The notes under the pieces are model-generated. The model was given only the letters and a program-made list of their open reading frames with translations, ran no database searches and was not told the DNA's origin. A stretch of DNA of 64,000 bases from [Zimmermannella] faecalis ATCC 13722. Its GTDB lineage: Bacteria; Actinomycetota; Actinomycetes; Actinomycetales; Microbacteriaceae. This document shows, piece after piece, positions 1 to 8,175 of the stretch (within the stretch, counting starts at the first letter, position 1; every line of letters begins with the position of its first letter). The stretch lies in assembly GCF_000381765.1 (NCBI RefSeq), contig NZ_KB907074.1:372001-436000 (forward strand), read 5' to 3'. Position numbers and translations under genes: made by a program.

Positions 1-296
1 AGCACGCGTGGCTCGGCACAGCGAATGTCGACGGACAGGCGAGCTTCGAGGGCAGCGTGATTCTCGGTGCCGAGGTCAAGGAGATCACGGCCGACGGCCC
101 GGCCGACGAGGCGGGCATCGAAGAGGGCGACCTCATCGTCGGGGTGAACGGCCAGGACGTCTCGAGCTCGTCGAGCCTCGTCGGCGCGGTGCGGACACTC
201 ACGGCGGGCGACACCGCGACGCTCACGATCATCCGCGACGGCAAGCAGACTGAGATCGACGTGAAGCTCGGGGTGTCGCCAACGCTGAACGGCTAG
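1..296 (+). CDS. HtrA/DegP-type serine protease, C-terminal PDZ domain (5' truncated by window)
   Basis: Only the last ~97 codons are present; the reading frame enters from upstream (first complete codon at base 3). The piece is one PDZ domain: an AWLGT carboxylate-binding loop near the beginning, then GPADEAGIEEGDLIVGVNG and a closing beta strand before the stop at 294-296. In S1C (HtrA) proteases this domain follows the trypsin-like catalytic domain and binds C-termini of unfolded or signal proteins outside the membrane. The protease domain and any membrane anchor lie outside the window, so catalytic residues cannot be checked. Other PDZ-containing secreted proteases are possible, but the loop and length fit HtrA best. 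Confidence 0.85.
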   Translation, partial: HAWLGTANVDGQASFEGSVILGAEVKEITADGPADEAGIEEGDLIVGVNGQDVSSSSSLVGAVRTLTAGDTATLTIIRDGKQTEIDVKLGVSPTLNG

Positions 297-329
297 GCGC
301 CCGCGGCGAGGCAAGCACCGCGAGGCGCC
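296..329. terminator. Bidirectional hairpin between convergent htrA-like gene and parE
   Basis: Arms 296-306 and 318-329 are complementary over 11 bp with one bulged base. The hairpin overlaps both stop codons. There is no T-tract on either side. Confidence 0.55.
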
Positions 330-2413
330 TACGCGTCGATGAGTTCGGGCACGACCTGCTCGGCGCCGTCAACGATGAACTCTCGACGCGGGGCGACCTC
401 GTTGCCCATGAGCACCTCGAAAATGCGCTCGGCATCGGCCGCGTCGCGAAGGTTCATGCGGCGCAGCAGCCGGTGCTCGGGGTTCATGGTCGTGTCCCAG
501 AGCTGGTCTTCGTCCATCTCACCGAGGCCCTTGTACCGCTGAATCGGGTCTTGGTATCGCTTCCCCGCGCGATCGAGCTTCTTCAGGAGTGCCTGGAGCT
601 CGGCCTCGCTGTACGTGTAAATCGTCTCGTTTGGCTTCTTCCCGTGGTGCATCACCACGACCCGGTGCAGCGGCGGCACGGCCGCGTAGACGCGCCCGGC
701 CTCGAGCATGGGGCGCATGTAGCGGAAGAACAGCGTCAACAGCAGCGTGCGAATGTGCGCGCCGTCGACGTCGGCGTCGGACATGATGATCACCTTGCCG
801 TACCGCGCCTGCGAAATATCGAAGGAGCGACCTGAACCTGCACCGAGCACCTGAATGATGTTCGCGCACTCGGCGTTCTTCAGCATGTCGGCGAGCGACG
901 CCTTCTGCACGTTGAGAATCTTGCCGCGAATCGGGAACAGCGCCTGGTACTCGGAGTCTCGGGCCGGCTTCGCGGTGCCGAGCGCCGAATCACCCTCGAC
1001 GATGAACAGCTCGGAGCGGTCGACCTCGTTCGTGCGGCAGTCGACGAGCTTCGCCGGCAGCGACGAGTTCTCGAGGGCCGTCTTGCGGCGCTGCGTCTCC
1101 TTGTGGGCGCGCGCCGCGATGCGGCTCTTCATCTCGGTGACGATCTTCTCGAGCAGCATCGTCGTCTCGGTCTTGTCTTGCCGCTTCGTCGACGCGAAGC
1201 GCTCCTTCATGCCGTCGACGATGGTCTTCTGCACGATGAGCCGAGCCTGCGGGGTGCCGAGCACCTCCTTCGTCTGGCCCTCGAACTGCGGCTCGGGGAT
1301 GCGCACCGACACGACCGCAGTGAGGCCGGCGAGGATGTCGTCCTTATCGAGCTTGTCGTTGCCGACCTTGAGCTTGCGCGCGTTCTTCGTCACCTCATCG
1401 CGCACGATCTTCAGGAGGCCAGCCTCGAAGCCGGTCACGTGCGAGCCGCCCTTCGGGGTCGCAATGATGTTCACAAAGCTGCGCTCGACGGTGTCGTAGC
1501 CGCCGCCCCACCGGAGCGCGAGGTCGACCTCCATCCGACGCTGCACCTCGCGCGACACCATATGCCCGGTTGACTCGTCGAGCACCGGAACGGTCTCGGA
1601 GTACTCCCCCTCACCCTGCATCCGCCACACGTCGGTGAGCGCCGCGTCGGGCGCGAGGTACTCCACGAACTCTGAGATGCCGCCGTCGTACTTGAACGAC
1701 TCGTGCTCGATGTCGTCGGGGTCGCGCTCGTCGCGCAGGTTGATCTCGAGCCCCGGCACGAGGAATGCCGTCTGGCGGGCCCGGTCGCGCAGCTGCTCGA
1801 GTTGGAACTCCGCATCGCGCACAAACACCTGCGGGTCGGCCCAGTACCGCACGGTCGTACCGGTGACGCCCTTTGGCGCCTTGCCGAGCTCGCGCAGCTC
1901 GGCCTTGCCCGGCTGCTCAGTAAAGGCGGCGTCGGGCCGTGGCTCCCCCGAGTCGGCGAACACACCCGCGTGGCCGCGCTGGAAGCTCATGGCGTAGCGC
2001 TTGCCGCCCTTCGCCACTTCGACGTCGAGGCGGCTCGAGAGGGCGTTGACGACGGAGGCACCGACGCCGTGCAGGCCGCCGGCTGCGCCGTAGTTGTTCG
2101 AACCGAACTTGCCACCCGCGTGCAGCTTTGTGTAGACGACCTGCACGCCGGTCCAGCCCGTGCGGGGCTCGATGTCGATTGGCACGCCGCGGCCCTCGTC
2201 GCGCACCTCGACCGAGCCGTCCTCGTGCAGCACGATGTCGATCTTCGCGCCGTGACCGCCGAGCGCCTCGTCGACCGAGTTGTCGATGATCTCCCAGAGG
2301 CAGTGCATGAGGCCGCGCGAGTCGGTCGACCCGATGTACATGCCGGGGCGTTTCCGAACGGCCTCGAGCCCCTCGAGCACCTGCAGATCCTGAGCCGAAT
2401 ACGACTGCGCCAT
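329..2413 (-). CDS. parE: Type IIA DNA topoisomerase subunit B (ParE/GyrB family)
   Basis: A 694-residue ATPase subunit of topoisomerase IV/gyrase, which relaxes or decatenates DNA with a ParC/GyrA partner not in this window. The GHKL ATPase shows EIIDNSVDEA, DEGRGVPI and GLHGVGASVVNAL; the toprim part has an EGDSALG motif and DADVDGAHIRTLL; the C-terminus has QRYKGLGEMD. I chose the ATG at 2413 because AGGAGG lies about 7 nt upstream and the protein then begins MAQSYSAQDLQVLEGLEAV, as in the family; the longer open frame lacks support. The position next to sigA suggests the parE copy rather than the oriC gyrB, but the subtype is an inference. Confidence 0.9.
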   Translation of the reverse strand: MAQSYSAQDLQVLEGLEAVRKRPGMYIGSTDSRGLMHCLWEIIDNSVDEALGGHGAKIDIVLHEDGSVEVRDEGRGVPIDIEPRTGWTGVQVVYTKLHAGGKFGSNNYGAAGGLHGVGASVVNALSSRLDVEVAKGGKRYAMSFQRGHAGVFADSGEPRPDAAFTEQPGKAELRELGKAPKGVTGTTVRYWADPQVFVRDAEFQLEQLRDRARQTAFLVPGLEINLRDERDPDDIEHESFKYDGGISEFVEYLAPDAALTDVWRMQGEGEYSETVPVLDESTGHMVSREVQRRMEVDLALRWGGGYDTVERSFVNIIATPKGGSHVTGFEAGLLKIVRDEVTKNARKLKVGNDKLDKDDILAGLTAVVSVRIPEPQFEGQTKEVLGTPQARLIVQKTIVDGMKERFASTKRQDKTETTMLLEKIVTEMKSRIAARAHKETQRRKTALENSSLPAKLVDCRTNEVDRSELFIVEGDSALGTAKPARDSEYQALFPIRGKILNVQKASLADMLKNAECANIIQVLGAGSGRSFDISQARYGKVIIMSDADVDGAHIRTLLLTLFFRYMRPMLEAGRVYAAVPPLHRVVVMHHGKKPNETIYTYSEAELQALLKKLDRAGKRYQDPIQRYKGLGEMDEDQLWDTTMNPEHRLLRRMNLRDAADAERIFEVLMGNEVAPRREFIVDGAEQVVPELIDA

Positions 2414-2441
2414 ACGCTCATCCCTCCTCGTCCAGCGCACA

Positions 2442-2447
2442 ATCCTA
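2442..2447 (-). promoter_or_regulatory. Candidate -10 element for parE
   Basis: TAGGAT on the minus strand, giving a leader of roughly 20 nt that carries the AGGAGG ribosome site. I see no clear -35. Confidence 0.4.
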
Positions 2448-2490
2448 TCGAGCGTGCGGCGGTGCACCGGGAGGCGCACCGGCCGCGCGA

Positions 2491-2496
2491 TAGCAT
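2491..2496 (+). promoter_or_regulatory. Candidate -10 element for the ATP-grasp gene
   Basis: TAGCAT, placing transcription start near 2503, upstream of both possible GTG starts (2513, 2531). It is divergent from the parE promoter in the same 117-bp gap. Confidence 0.35.
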
Positions 2497-2530
2497 CGAG
2501 GCACCGTTTTCCGTGACGAAAGAGGTCTTC

Positions 2531-3556
2531 GTGCCAGGTGCATCCCGCAACAGTCTCCGACTCAACTACTTGATCGGGCGGGTGAAGGCGCTCAACCTGC
2601 CGCGGGTGTGGCAGCTGTCGGGCGACATCGGCAAGAACTTCCGCAAGCCGCGCCTCGCGGTTGCGATCGACATGTTCTGGTCGGCGGCCAAGTACGAGTG
2701 CGCCTTCCAGGACTACCAAGACTGGGACTTCGCGCTGCTGAGCGGTAAGGAGCGCGCGACGTTCATGACGCACCCGAAGTCAGACCACTACGCACGCCGC
2801 TTCAACACGAATCGCGAGGCGAACCTGCGCCTCGCCGATAAGTCGAACTTCAACGCCGAGTTTGGTGACCTCCTCGGCCGCGAGTGGCTCGACCTGCGGA
2901 AGGCAAGCGACGATGAACTCGCCGCCTTCGTCGAGCGGCACCCGAACCTCATGGCGAAGGTGCCCGACTCGCTCGGCGGCAAGGGCATCGAACGGATCCG
3001 GCCGGCCGACATCGGCACCGACCTCGCGAAGTTCCGGAGCCAGCGCATCCGCGATCGGCAGTTCCTGCTGGAAGAGTTCCTCACACAGCACGACCACATG
3101 CGGGACCTCAACGAGTCGAGCGTGAACACGATGCGCATCGTGACGTTCAACTCCGGTGAGCGGGTGGACGTCATCGCCGTCGCGCTGCGCATCGGCGCGG
3201 GCGGCGACGTCGACAACTTCTCGGGCGGCGGCATGTACACGATGGTCGACGAGCACGGCATCGCGCAGTATCCCGCGTTCGACGACAACAACGCGATCCA
3301 CGCGATCCACCCACTGAGCGGGGTGCCGATCGTCGGCTTCGAGGTACCGCACTTCGCGGCCGCGCTCGACCTCGTCGCGGCCGCCGCGAAGCGGATCCCC
3401 GAGGTGCCCTACGTCGGGTGGGACGTCGCGATCGGGCCCGAGCGTCCGGTGCTGATCGAGGGCAACTACAACACCGGTGTGTTCCAGGCGAAGCCGTCCG
3501 TTTCGGGGCAGCGCCGGGGGCTCCTCCCCCGCTACCGCGCCGTCGTCGGCGAGTAG
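2531..3556 (+). CDS. Sugar-transfer-associated-type ATP-grasp protein
   Basis: A 341-residue cytoplasmic protein that looks like the ATP-grasp family annotated as 'sugar-transfer associated'. The N-terminal third is basic and family-specific; the fold is suggested by HPNLMAKVPDSLGGKGI (ATP-binding loop), FLLEEFL, SVNTMRIVTF, and the metal-binding end GWDVAIGP..LIEGNYNTG. The substrate is unknown: ATP-grasp enzymes join a carboxylate to an amine or thiol, and relatives sit in capsule loci, but no capsule genes are nearby here. GTG 2531 is preferred because AAAGAGG lies 5-6 nt upstream; GTG 2513 is an in-frame alternative adding six residues. Confidence 0.75.
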   Translation: MPGASRNSLRLNYLIGRVKALNLPRVWQLSGDIGKNFRKPRLAVAIDMFWSAAKYECAFQDYQDWDFALLSGKERATFMTHPKSDHYARRFNTNREANLRLADKSNFNAEFGDLLGREWLDLRKASDDELAAFVERHPNLMAKVPDSLGGKGIERIRPADIGTDLAKFRSQRIRDRQFLLEEFLTQHDHMRDLNESSVNTMRIVTFNSGERVDVIAVALRIGAGGDVDNFSGGGMYTMVDEHGIAQYPAFDDNNAIHAIHPLSGVPIVGFEVPHFAAALDLVAAAAKRIPEVPYVGWDVAIGPERPVLIEGNYNTGVFQAKPSVSGQRRGLLPRYRAVVGE

Positions 3557-3572
3557 CCCGAGCACCACGCAC

Positions 3573-3622
3573 GAAGCGGCGGGGATGCGCACGAACTGAC
3601 TCGTGCGCATCCCCGCCGCTTC
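3573..3622. terminator. Perfect 22-bp hairpin between convergent genes
   Basis: Arms 3573-3594 and 3601-3622 are perfectly complementary around a 6-nt loop. It lies between the stops of the ATP-grasp gene and the F420-ligase homologue and can serve both directions. No T-tract follows, as is common for terminators of high-GC actinobacteria. Confidence 0.8.
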
Positions 3623-3639
3623 ATATGCCCGAACGCGAC

Positions 3640-4335
3640 CTATGCGTGCTTGCGGATCACGCCCATCGGGGTCGACTGGTGGCCCTGGCCGAGCGGGTTG
3701 TCGCTGAGGATGCGCACCCACTTGTCGTTGTCGGCGCGGTCAAGCGTCGTGCCGAGGATGTTTCCGCCGATGTCGTTAATGTCGACGATGAGCACGTCGA
3801 CCTTGTTGCCGAGCAGGATCTTCAGGTCACGAGCGACGCGCATTGGGTCCTTCGGACCGAGCACGACCGACTCGTTGTACGGGGGGATCGTGTTCTTCGT
3901 GGGCCCGTCGATAGCCCGCGCCTTCTCGCCCGCAACGCGATAGAAGTCGCCCGAGCGGCCGAAGGCCTTGGTCACCGCGGCGACACCCGAGGCGAGCAGG
4001 ATGCGCGGGGTACCGCACTCGCGCAGCGCCATCTCCATGGTCTCGGGCATGCCGAGGCCGATGCCGTGCGGGGTCTTCGTCACGTACTTCGCGAGGAAAT
4101 TCGCGAGGGGGCGCGGCGTGATTTCGTGCGTCAGCATCGAACGGCCCTGCGTAATCGCCACAATCTTCTCGGTGACGAACAGGACATCGCCATCCTGCAC
4201 CGCATCGGCGGCGTAGGTGCGCACGATCTCGTGCAGGTCGTCACCGGGCATGACGACGCGCGTCTTGATCGGGAGTCGTTCGTACTCGACCCCGTCGACC
4301 GTTGAGGTCAGGGCCTTGCCTTCGTTTGCCTCCAT
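3640..4335 (-). CDS. Coenzyme F420-0:L-glutamate ligase (CofE) family protein
   Basis: A 231-residue protein resembling the CofE/FbiB-N ligase fold, which in F420-producing organisms adds glutamates to the cofactor tail. Visible family features are DGDVLFVTEKIVAITQGR near residue 50, TKTPHGIGLGMPETMEMAL, and DVLIVDINDIGGNILG. It lies 11 bp downstream of sigA with its own AAGGAG site, so it is probably co-transcribed with the sigma factor. No other F420 biosynthesis gene (cofC/D/G/H) or F420-dependent enzyme is in the window, so the substrate may not be F420. Family assignment is good; the exact reaction is uncertain. Confidence 0.75.
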   Translation of the reverse strand: MEANEGKALTSTVDGVEYERLPIKTRVVMPGDDLHEIVRTYAADAVQDGDVLFVTEKIVAITQGRSMLTHEITPRPLANFLAKYVTKTPHGIGLGMPETMEMALRECGTPRILLASGVAAVTKAFGRSGDFYRVAGEKARAIDGPTKNTIPPYNESVVLGPKDPMRVARDLKILLGNKVDVLIVDINDIGGNILGTTLDRADNDKWVRILSDNPLGQGHQSTPMGVIRKHA

Positions 4336-4346
4336 GTGGCGTCTCC

Positions 4347-5759
4347 TTATTCGAGGTAGTCACGCAGCGACTGCGACCGCGAGGGGTGACGCAGCTTGGC
4401 CATCGTCTTTGACTCGATCTGACGGATGCGCTCGCGGGTCACGCCGAACGTCTCTCCTATCTGGTCGAGGGTCTTCGGCATGCCGTCGCCGAGGCCGAAG
4501 CGCATGCGAATCACGCCGGCCTCGCGCTCCGAGAGCGAGTCGAGCAGCGATTCGAGCTGACGCTGCAGCATCGTGAAGCTGACGGCGTCGGCCGGGACGA
4601 CCGCCTCGGTGTCTTCGATGAGGTCACCGAACTCCGAGTCGCCGTCTTCACCGAGGGGAGTGTGGAGCGAGATCGGCTCGCGGCCGTACTTCTGCACCTC
4701 GACGACCTTCTCGGGCGTCATGTCGAGCTCGTGCGCGAGCTCTTCCGGCGAGGGTTCGCGCCCGAGGTCCTGCAGCATCTGCCGCTGCACGCGCGCGAGC
4801 TTGTTGATGACCTCGACCATGTGCACGGGAATGCGGATCGTGCGGGCCTGGTCGGCCATCGCGCGGGTGATCGCCTGGCGGATCCACCACGTCGCGTAGG
4901 TCGAGAACTTGAAGCCCTTCGTGTAGTCGAACTTCTCGACCGCACGAATGAGGCCGAGGTTGCCCTCCTGAATGAGGTCGAGGAACTGCATGCCGCGGCC
5001 CGTGTAGCGCTTCGCGAGCGAGACCACGAGGCGTAGGTTGGCGCCAAGCAGGTGGCTCTTCGCACGACGACCGTCGCGCACAATCCACTTGTACTCACGC
5101 TTGAGCTTCGCCTCGATGTCGGGCTGGCGCAGCAGCTTGTCTTCGGCGTAGAGCCCCGCCTCGATGCGCATCGCGAGGTCGACCTCTTCTGCGGCGTCGA
5201 GCAGCGGCACCTTACCGATCTGCTTGAGGTAGTCCTTGACGGGGTCGGCCGTCGCACCGGTGATGGTTGCCGAGTACACGGGCGTGTCATCGTCATCGGT
5301 GTTCTTCAGCACGAGGGCGCCGGCAGCCTTCACGGCCGACTCGGCCTTGATGGCGTCTTCCTCGGGGTCTTCGCTCTTGTCGTCGCGCTTGCCGAGGTCG
5401 GGGTCTTCGTCCTTTTCTGCGTGCTCTTCGTCGTCGACCGAGTCGCGAATGTCGCGCGCGTCGACCTCGTGGTCTTCGTCAAGGTCGACGACGATGTGCT
5501 CTTCGCCGTCGTCGGCCGTCGCCTTCTTTTTCTTCGAGGTGGCGCTCCCCCGCGCCTGTGCCTTCTTCGTGGTCGACTCCTCCGAGTCGCCGCCCTTCGA
5601 CGCGTCGAGGATGCGGTCGACGAGCTCGGACTTCTTCAGGGCCGAAAACCCCCGAATTCCCGATTCCTTGGCGATCGCCTTCAGGTCGGCAAGCTTGAGC
5701 GAATTGAGTTCATCTGCGGAACGCGTCTGTGTCGCGTTCGTGGTAGCGCCTGCGGCCAT
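4347..5759 (-). CDS. sigA: Primary RNA polymerase sigma factor (RpoD/SigA)
   Basis: A 470-residue group 1 sigma factor. Region 1.2 ([16 protein letters not shown]), region 2 ([20 protein letters not shown], then [20 protein letters not shown] and [16 protein letters not shown]), region 3 and region 4 ([20 protein letters not shown]) are all present. Residues ~17-52 form an extra module resembling the Rho_N/SAP fold ([30 protein letters not shown]), followed by a long Lys/Asp/Glu-rich low-complexity linker to about residue 165. ATG 5759 is chosen because a GAGGGGG site lies about 7 nt upstream; an upstream in-frame ATG at 5774 lacks one. It presumably recognises the TANNNT elements seen throughout the window. 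Confidence 0.95.
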   Translation of the reverse strand: MAAGATTNATQTRSADELNSLKLADLKAIAKESGIRGFSALKKSELVDRILDASKGGDSEESTTKKAQARGSATSKKKKATADDGEEHIVVDLDEDHEVDARDIRDSVDDEEHAEKDEDPDLGKRDDKSEDPEEDAIKAESAVKAAGALVLKNTDDDDTPVYSATITGATADPVKDYLKQIGKVPLLDAAEEVDLAMRIEAGLYAEDKLLRQPDIEAKLKREYKWIVRDGRRAKSHLLGANLRLVVSLAKRYTGRGMQFLDLIQEGNLGLIRAVEKFDYTKGFKFSTYATWWIRQAITRAMADQARTIRIPVHMVEVINKLARVQRQMLQDLGREPSPEELAHELDMTPEKVVEVQKYGREPISLHTPLGEDGDSEFGDLIEDTEAVVPADAVSFTMLQRQLESLLDSLSEREAGVIRMRFGLGDGMPKTLDQIGETFGVTRERIRQIESKTMAKLRHPSRSQSLRDYLE

Positions 5760-5833
5760 TACGGACCCCCTCACTTGGTGCGGGCAAAACGAATGCCCAA
5801 GTCAAGTCCCGCGGGCGGAACAGATTGGGGCAG

Positions 5834-5863
5834 ATAGTAAATGGTACACGCGAGCCGCCCGAA
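5834..5863 (-). promoter_or_regulatory. Candidate sigA promoter
   Basis: TACTAT (5834-5839, minus strand) as -10 with a weak TTCGGG -35 (5858-5863), spacing 18. It would give a leader of about 70 nt before sigA. Confidence 0.35.
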
Positions 5864-7213
5864 CTATTCCCGTGAGCCGCGATCGTGCCGGATTCGACGC
5901 ACGATCGCGAGCCAAAGTGGCGCGACCACGACGCCTTCCTCTGCGGCCATCCGCCCCCGCGTGCGGTGTCGCTCGACGAGAATCGCGATGATGCCGAGGG
6001 CCGTGAGCACCGGCATCGTCCACATCGCGACGCGGAACGCGCCCCAGTCGGGCGTGGCGCCGCCGGTCATGAGGTCGACCGCAAGGCCGATCGAGAAGAA
6101 CGCGATGCCGCTTGCGAGGAACCCGCCGATATTCACGATGCCCGAGGCTGAGCCGTAGACCGAAGAGGGGTTGAACGTGCGGGCGAAGTCGAACCCGATG
6201 TTCGACCCCGTGGTGGCGCAGCCCATCGCGAACAGCACGAGCAGGAAGTACCACAGTGGCGGTGTGCCGGGCCACAGCAGCAGCACGACCCAGAACGTCG
6301 CGCTGGTGGCGGCGGCCGCGATGACGATGTTCGAGCGTCGAAGCGGGTAGCGCGCCGTGAGCAGCCCGAGCCACGGTCCGACGATCATGCCGGTGACGAC
6401 CGGCATGATGAGCAAGACGGATGCGAGGCTCGGGTCGAGCCCGAGGCCCTGCACCATGAGCGGGTAGCCCCAGAGGAGCCCGAAGACGTTCCCGATGAAC
6501 TGCGTCGTGAAGTGGGACCAGAATCCGAGGCGGGTGCCCGGCCGAGCGAACGCCTCACCGAGGCGGGTAAACGCGGTGCGGATCGAGCCGGGCTGGGTGA
6601 CGAATCGCTGCCCGGGTGCGTCGCGGAGCGCGATCGCGCCCGCAACGAACACGATGACCGACAGCGACGCGGTCGTGAGGAACGCGGTCGTCCACTCGGT
6701 GAGGTGGAGCAGCGTCGCGAAGGGTACGGCCGAGAGGAACTGGCCGACCTGGCCGAGATTCCCGAACCACTGCTGCATGACCGGCACCTTCCGGGGCCGG
6801 AACCAGGCCGAAATGATGCGCAGCCCGCTCACGAACGTCGTTGCGTCGCCGATGCCGACGAGCACGCGGCCAACCACCGCGACCTCAATCGAGGGGGCGA
6901 TCGCCACCGTGATCTGCCCGAGCGCCATGAGCACGGCACCCGTGAGGATCAATCGCGATGGACCAAAGCGATCGAGCATCATGCCCACGGGAATCTGCAT
7001 CGCGGCGTAGACGAACACCTGCATCATGGCGAGGCTGGCGAGCGCGGTGGCCGACGCGTCGAACTGCTCGATCGCATCGACTCCAGCGACACCGAGCGAC
7101 GAGCGCTGCGTGACCGCAACGATGTACGCGGCGAGCGCCAGCGTGAAAATGATGCCGGGGAGCCGGGGCGGCAGGGTGCGGAGTGATTCGGTTGAAGGAG
7201 GTGGAGTCGTCAT
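5864..7213 (-). CDS. Major facilitator superfamily transporter
   Basis: A 449-residue integral membrane protein with about twelve hydrophobic helices. The loop between TM2 and TM3 has the MFS motif A variant GMMLDRFGPSR (near residue 78), and TM4-TM5 carries VGRVLVGIGDATTFVSGLRII. It is a secondary transporter in the cytoplasmic membrane; I cannot infer the substrate. The start codon overlaps the stop of the PAC2 gene by ATGA (7210-7213), so the two are translationally coupled, but a shared function is not obvious. It reads toward nothing convergent: sigA follows 104 bp downstream on the same strand with its own probable promoter. Confidence 0.85.
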   Translation of the reverse strand: MTTPPPSTESLRTLPPRLPGIIFTLALAAYIVAVTQRSSLGVAGVDAIEQFDASATALASLAMMQVFVYAAMQIPVGMMLDRFGPSRLILTGAVLMALGQITVAIAPSIEVAVVGRVLVGIGDATTFVSGLRIISAWFRPRKVPVMQQWFGNLGQVGQFLSAVPFATLLHLTEWTTAFLTTASLSVIVFVAGAIALRDAPGQRFVTQPGSIRTAFTRLGEAFARPGTRLGFWSHFTTQFIGNVFGLLWGYPLMVQGLGLDPSLASVLLIMPVVTGMIVGPWLGLLTARYPLRRSNIVIAAAATSATFWVVLLLWPGTPPLWYFLLVLFAMGCATTGSNIGFDFARTFNPSSVYGSASGIVNIGGFLASGIAFFSIGLAVDLMTGGATPDWGAFRVAMWTMPVLTALGIIAILVERHRTRGRMAAEEGVVVAPLWLAIVRRIRHDRGSRE

Positions 7214-8127
7214 GAGTTCTCGCCCGGACGCCGACGGGCCGACAGGTACCGTTCGAGCTCGTCTGCGATCTCGTCGGCGCTCGGCATTTCCCCGTCGGCG
7301 TCGGCGAACGGGTTCTCCTGCGGAGTACCACGGACAACCCCGTCGTACTGCGCCTCGAACGCGCGGATGAGCCGCTGCATTTCTTCGTTTTCGGCGATCT
7401 GGGCGTCGACGTCGGTGAGGAAGACGCGATCGCGCTCCCGCAGCGACTCGGTGTCAATCATGATGCCGGCGGCACTGCCGATCCCCTCAAGCAGCTTCAT
7501 GGCGCCGGCGGGTACCGCCGAGTCGGCGAGGTAGTGCGGAATCAATACGACGAGGTCGACGACGGGCTCGCTGCGTGACGTGAGCTCGAACTCGAGTTCG
7601 TGCAGCGCGTGCGCGGGCACCTCGACGTTGGTGCGCCAGACCGAATTGTTGTCGATGAAGTCCGGACGATTCCCGGTCACGGCGAGTCGCGATGGCCGGG
7701 TGTGCGGAACCGGCATGGGGATCGAATGCGCCCACGTCGTCGTGCTCACGCCAAAGTGCTCGTGGAGGCGCAGCAGATCGAGCGTAAAGCGTTCCCAGCG
7801 GAAGTCGGGTTCGAATCCGCTCAGGAGCAGAAACGGTTGGCCAAGCGAATCGCTCAGCAGGCGCAGATCGAGCCGAGGGACGCGGTATTCGGTCACCTCG
7901 TTCCCGTCGAGCTTCACGACGGGGCGACGCGCCCGGTAGTCGAGGAGGAGGTCGGGATCAAACTCCGCGACCACGCGCCCCTCGTCCTGGCTCAAGAGTG
8001 CCTCGATCCCCTGCCGCACGGTCTGGCCCGCGTCGCGGTATCCCGACAGGAGTGCCACGAGGGGCAGCCCCTGCGGCACGGCGTGCCAGGCCTCGCCAAC
8101 TCGGTACATCGCGGGGTCTGAAAGCAT
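7210..8127 (-). CDS. PAC2 family protein
   Basis: A 305-residue cytoplasmic protein of the PAC2 family, related in fold to the archaeal/eukaryotic proteasome assembly chaperone 2. Typical features are LSGYRDAGQTVRQGIEALL, a central LLLSGFEPDFRWERF, GSIPMPVPHTRP-like PHTRP, and a C-terminal acidic helix ending in ERYLSARRR. Actinobacterial PAC2 proteins have been linked by context to the proteasome and to other processes, but no proteasome gene is in this window. The ATG at 8127 is preceded by TAGCAT at the spacing expected for a leaderless mRNA. It overlaps the downstream MFS gene by 4 bp. Confidence 0.85.
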   Translation of the reverse strand: MLSDPAMYRVGEAWHAVPQGLPLVALLSGYRDAGQTVRQGIEALLSQDEGRVVAEFDPDLLLDYRARRPVVKLDGNEVTEYRVPRLDLRLLSDSLGQPFLLLSGFEPDFRWERFTLDLLRLHEHFGVSTTTWAHSIPMPVPHTRPSRLAVTGNRPDFIDNNSVWRTNVEVPAHALHELEFELTSRSEPVVDLVVLIPHYLADSAVPAGAMKLLEGIGSAAGIMIDTESLRERDRVFLTDVDAQIAENEEMQRLIRAFEAQYDGVVRGTPQENPFADADGEMPSADEIADELERYLSARRRPGENS

Positions 8128-8133
8128 GCCCCA

Positions 8134-8139
8134 ATGCTA
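8134..8139 (-). promoter_or_regulatory. -10 element, leaderless PAC2 gene
   Basis: TAGCAT ends 6 nt before the ATG at 8127. Confidence 0.55.
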
Positions 8140-8162
8140 CGCCCTCCCCAGTTTCCCGGGCG

Positions 8163-8168
8163 TAGGCT
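8163..8168 (+). promoter_or_regulatory. -10 element, leaderless pepA
   Basis: TAGGCT ends 7 nt before the ATG at 8176. It is divergent from the PAC2 promoter within a 48-bp gap. Confidence 0.6.
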
Positions 8169-8175
8169 CGTGGGT

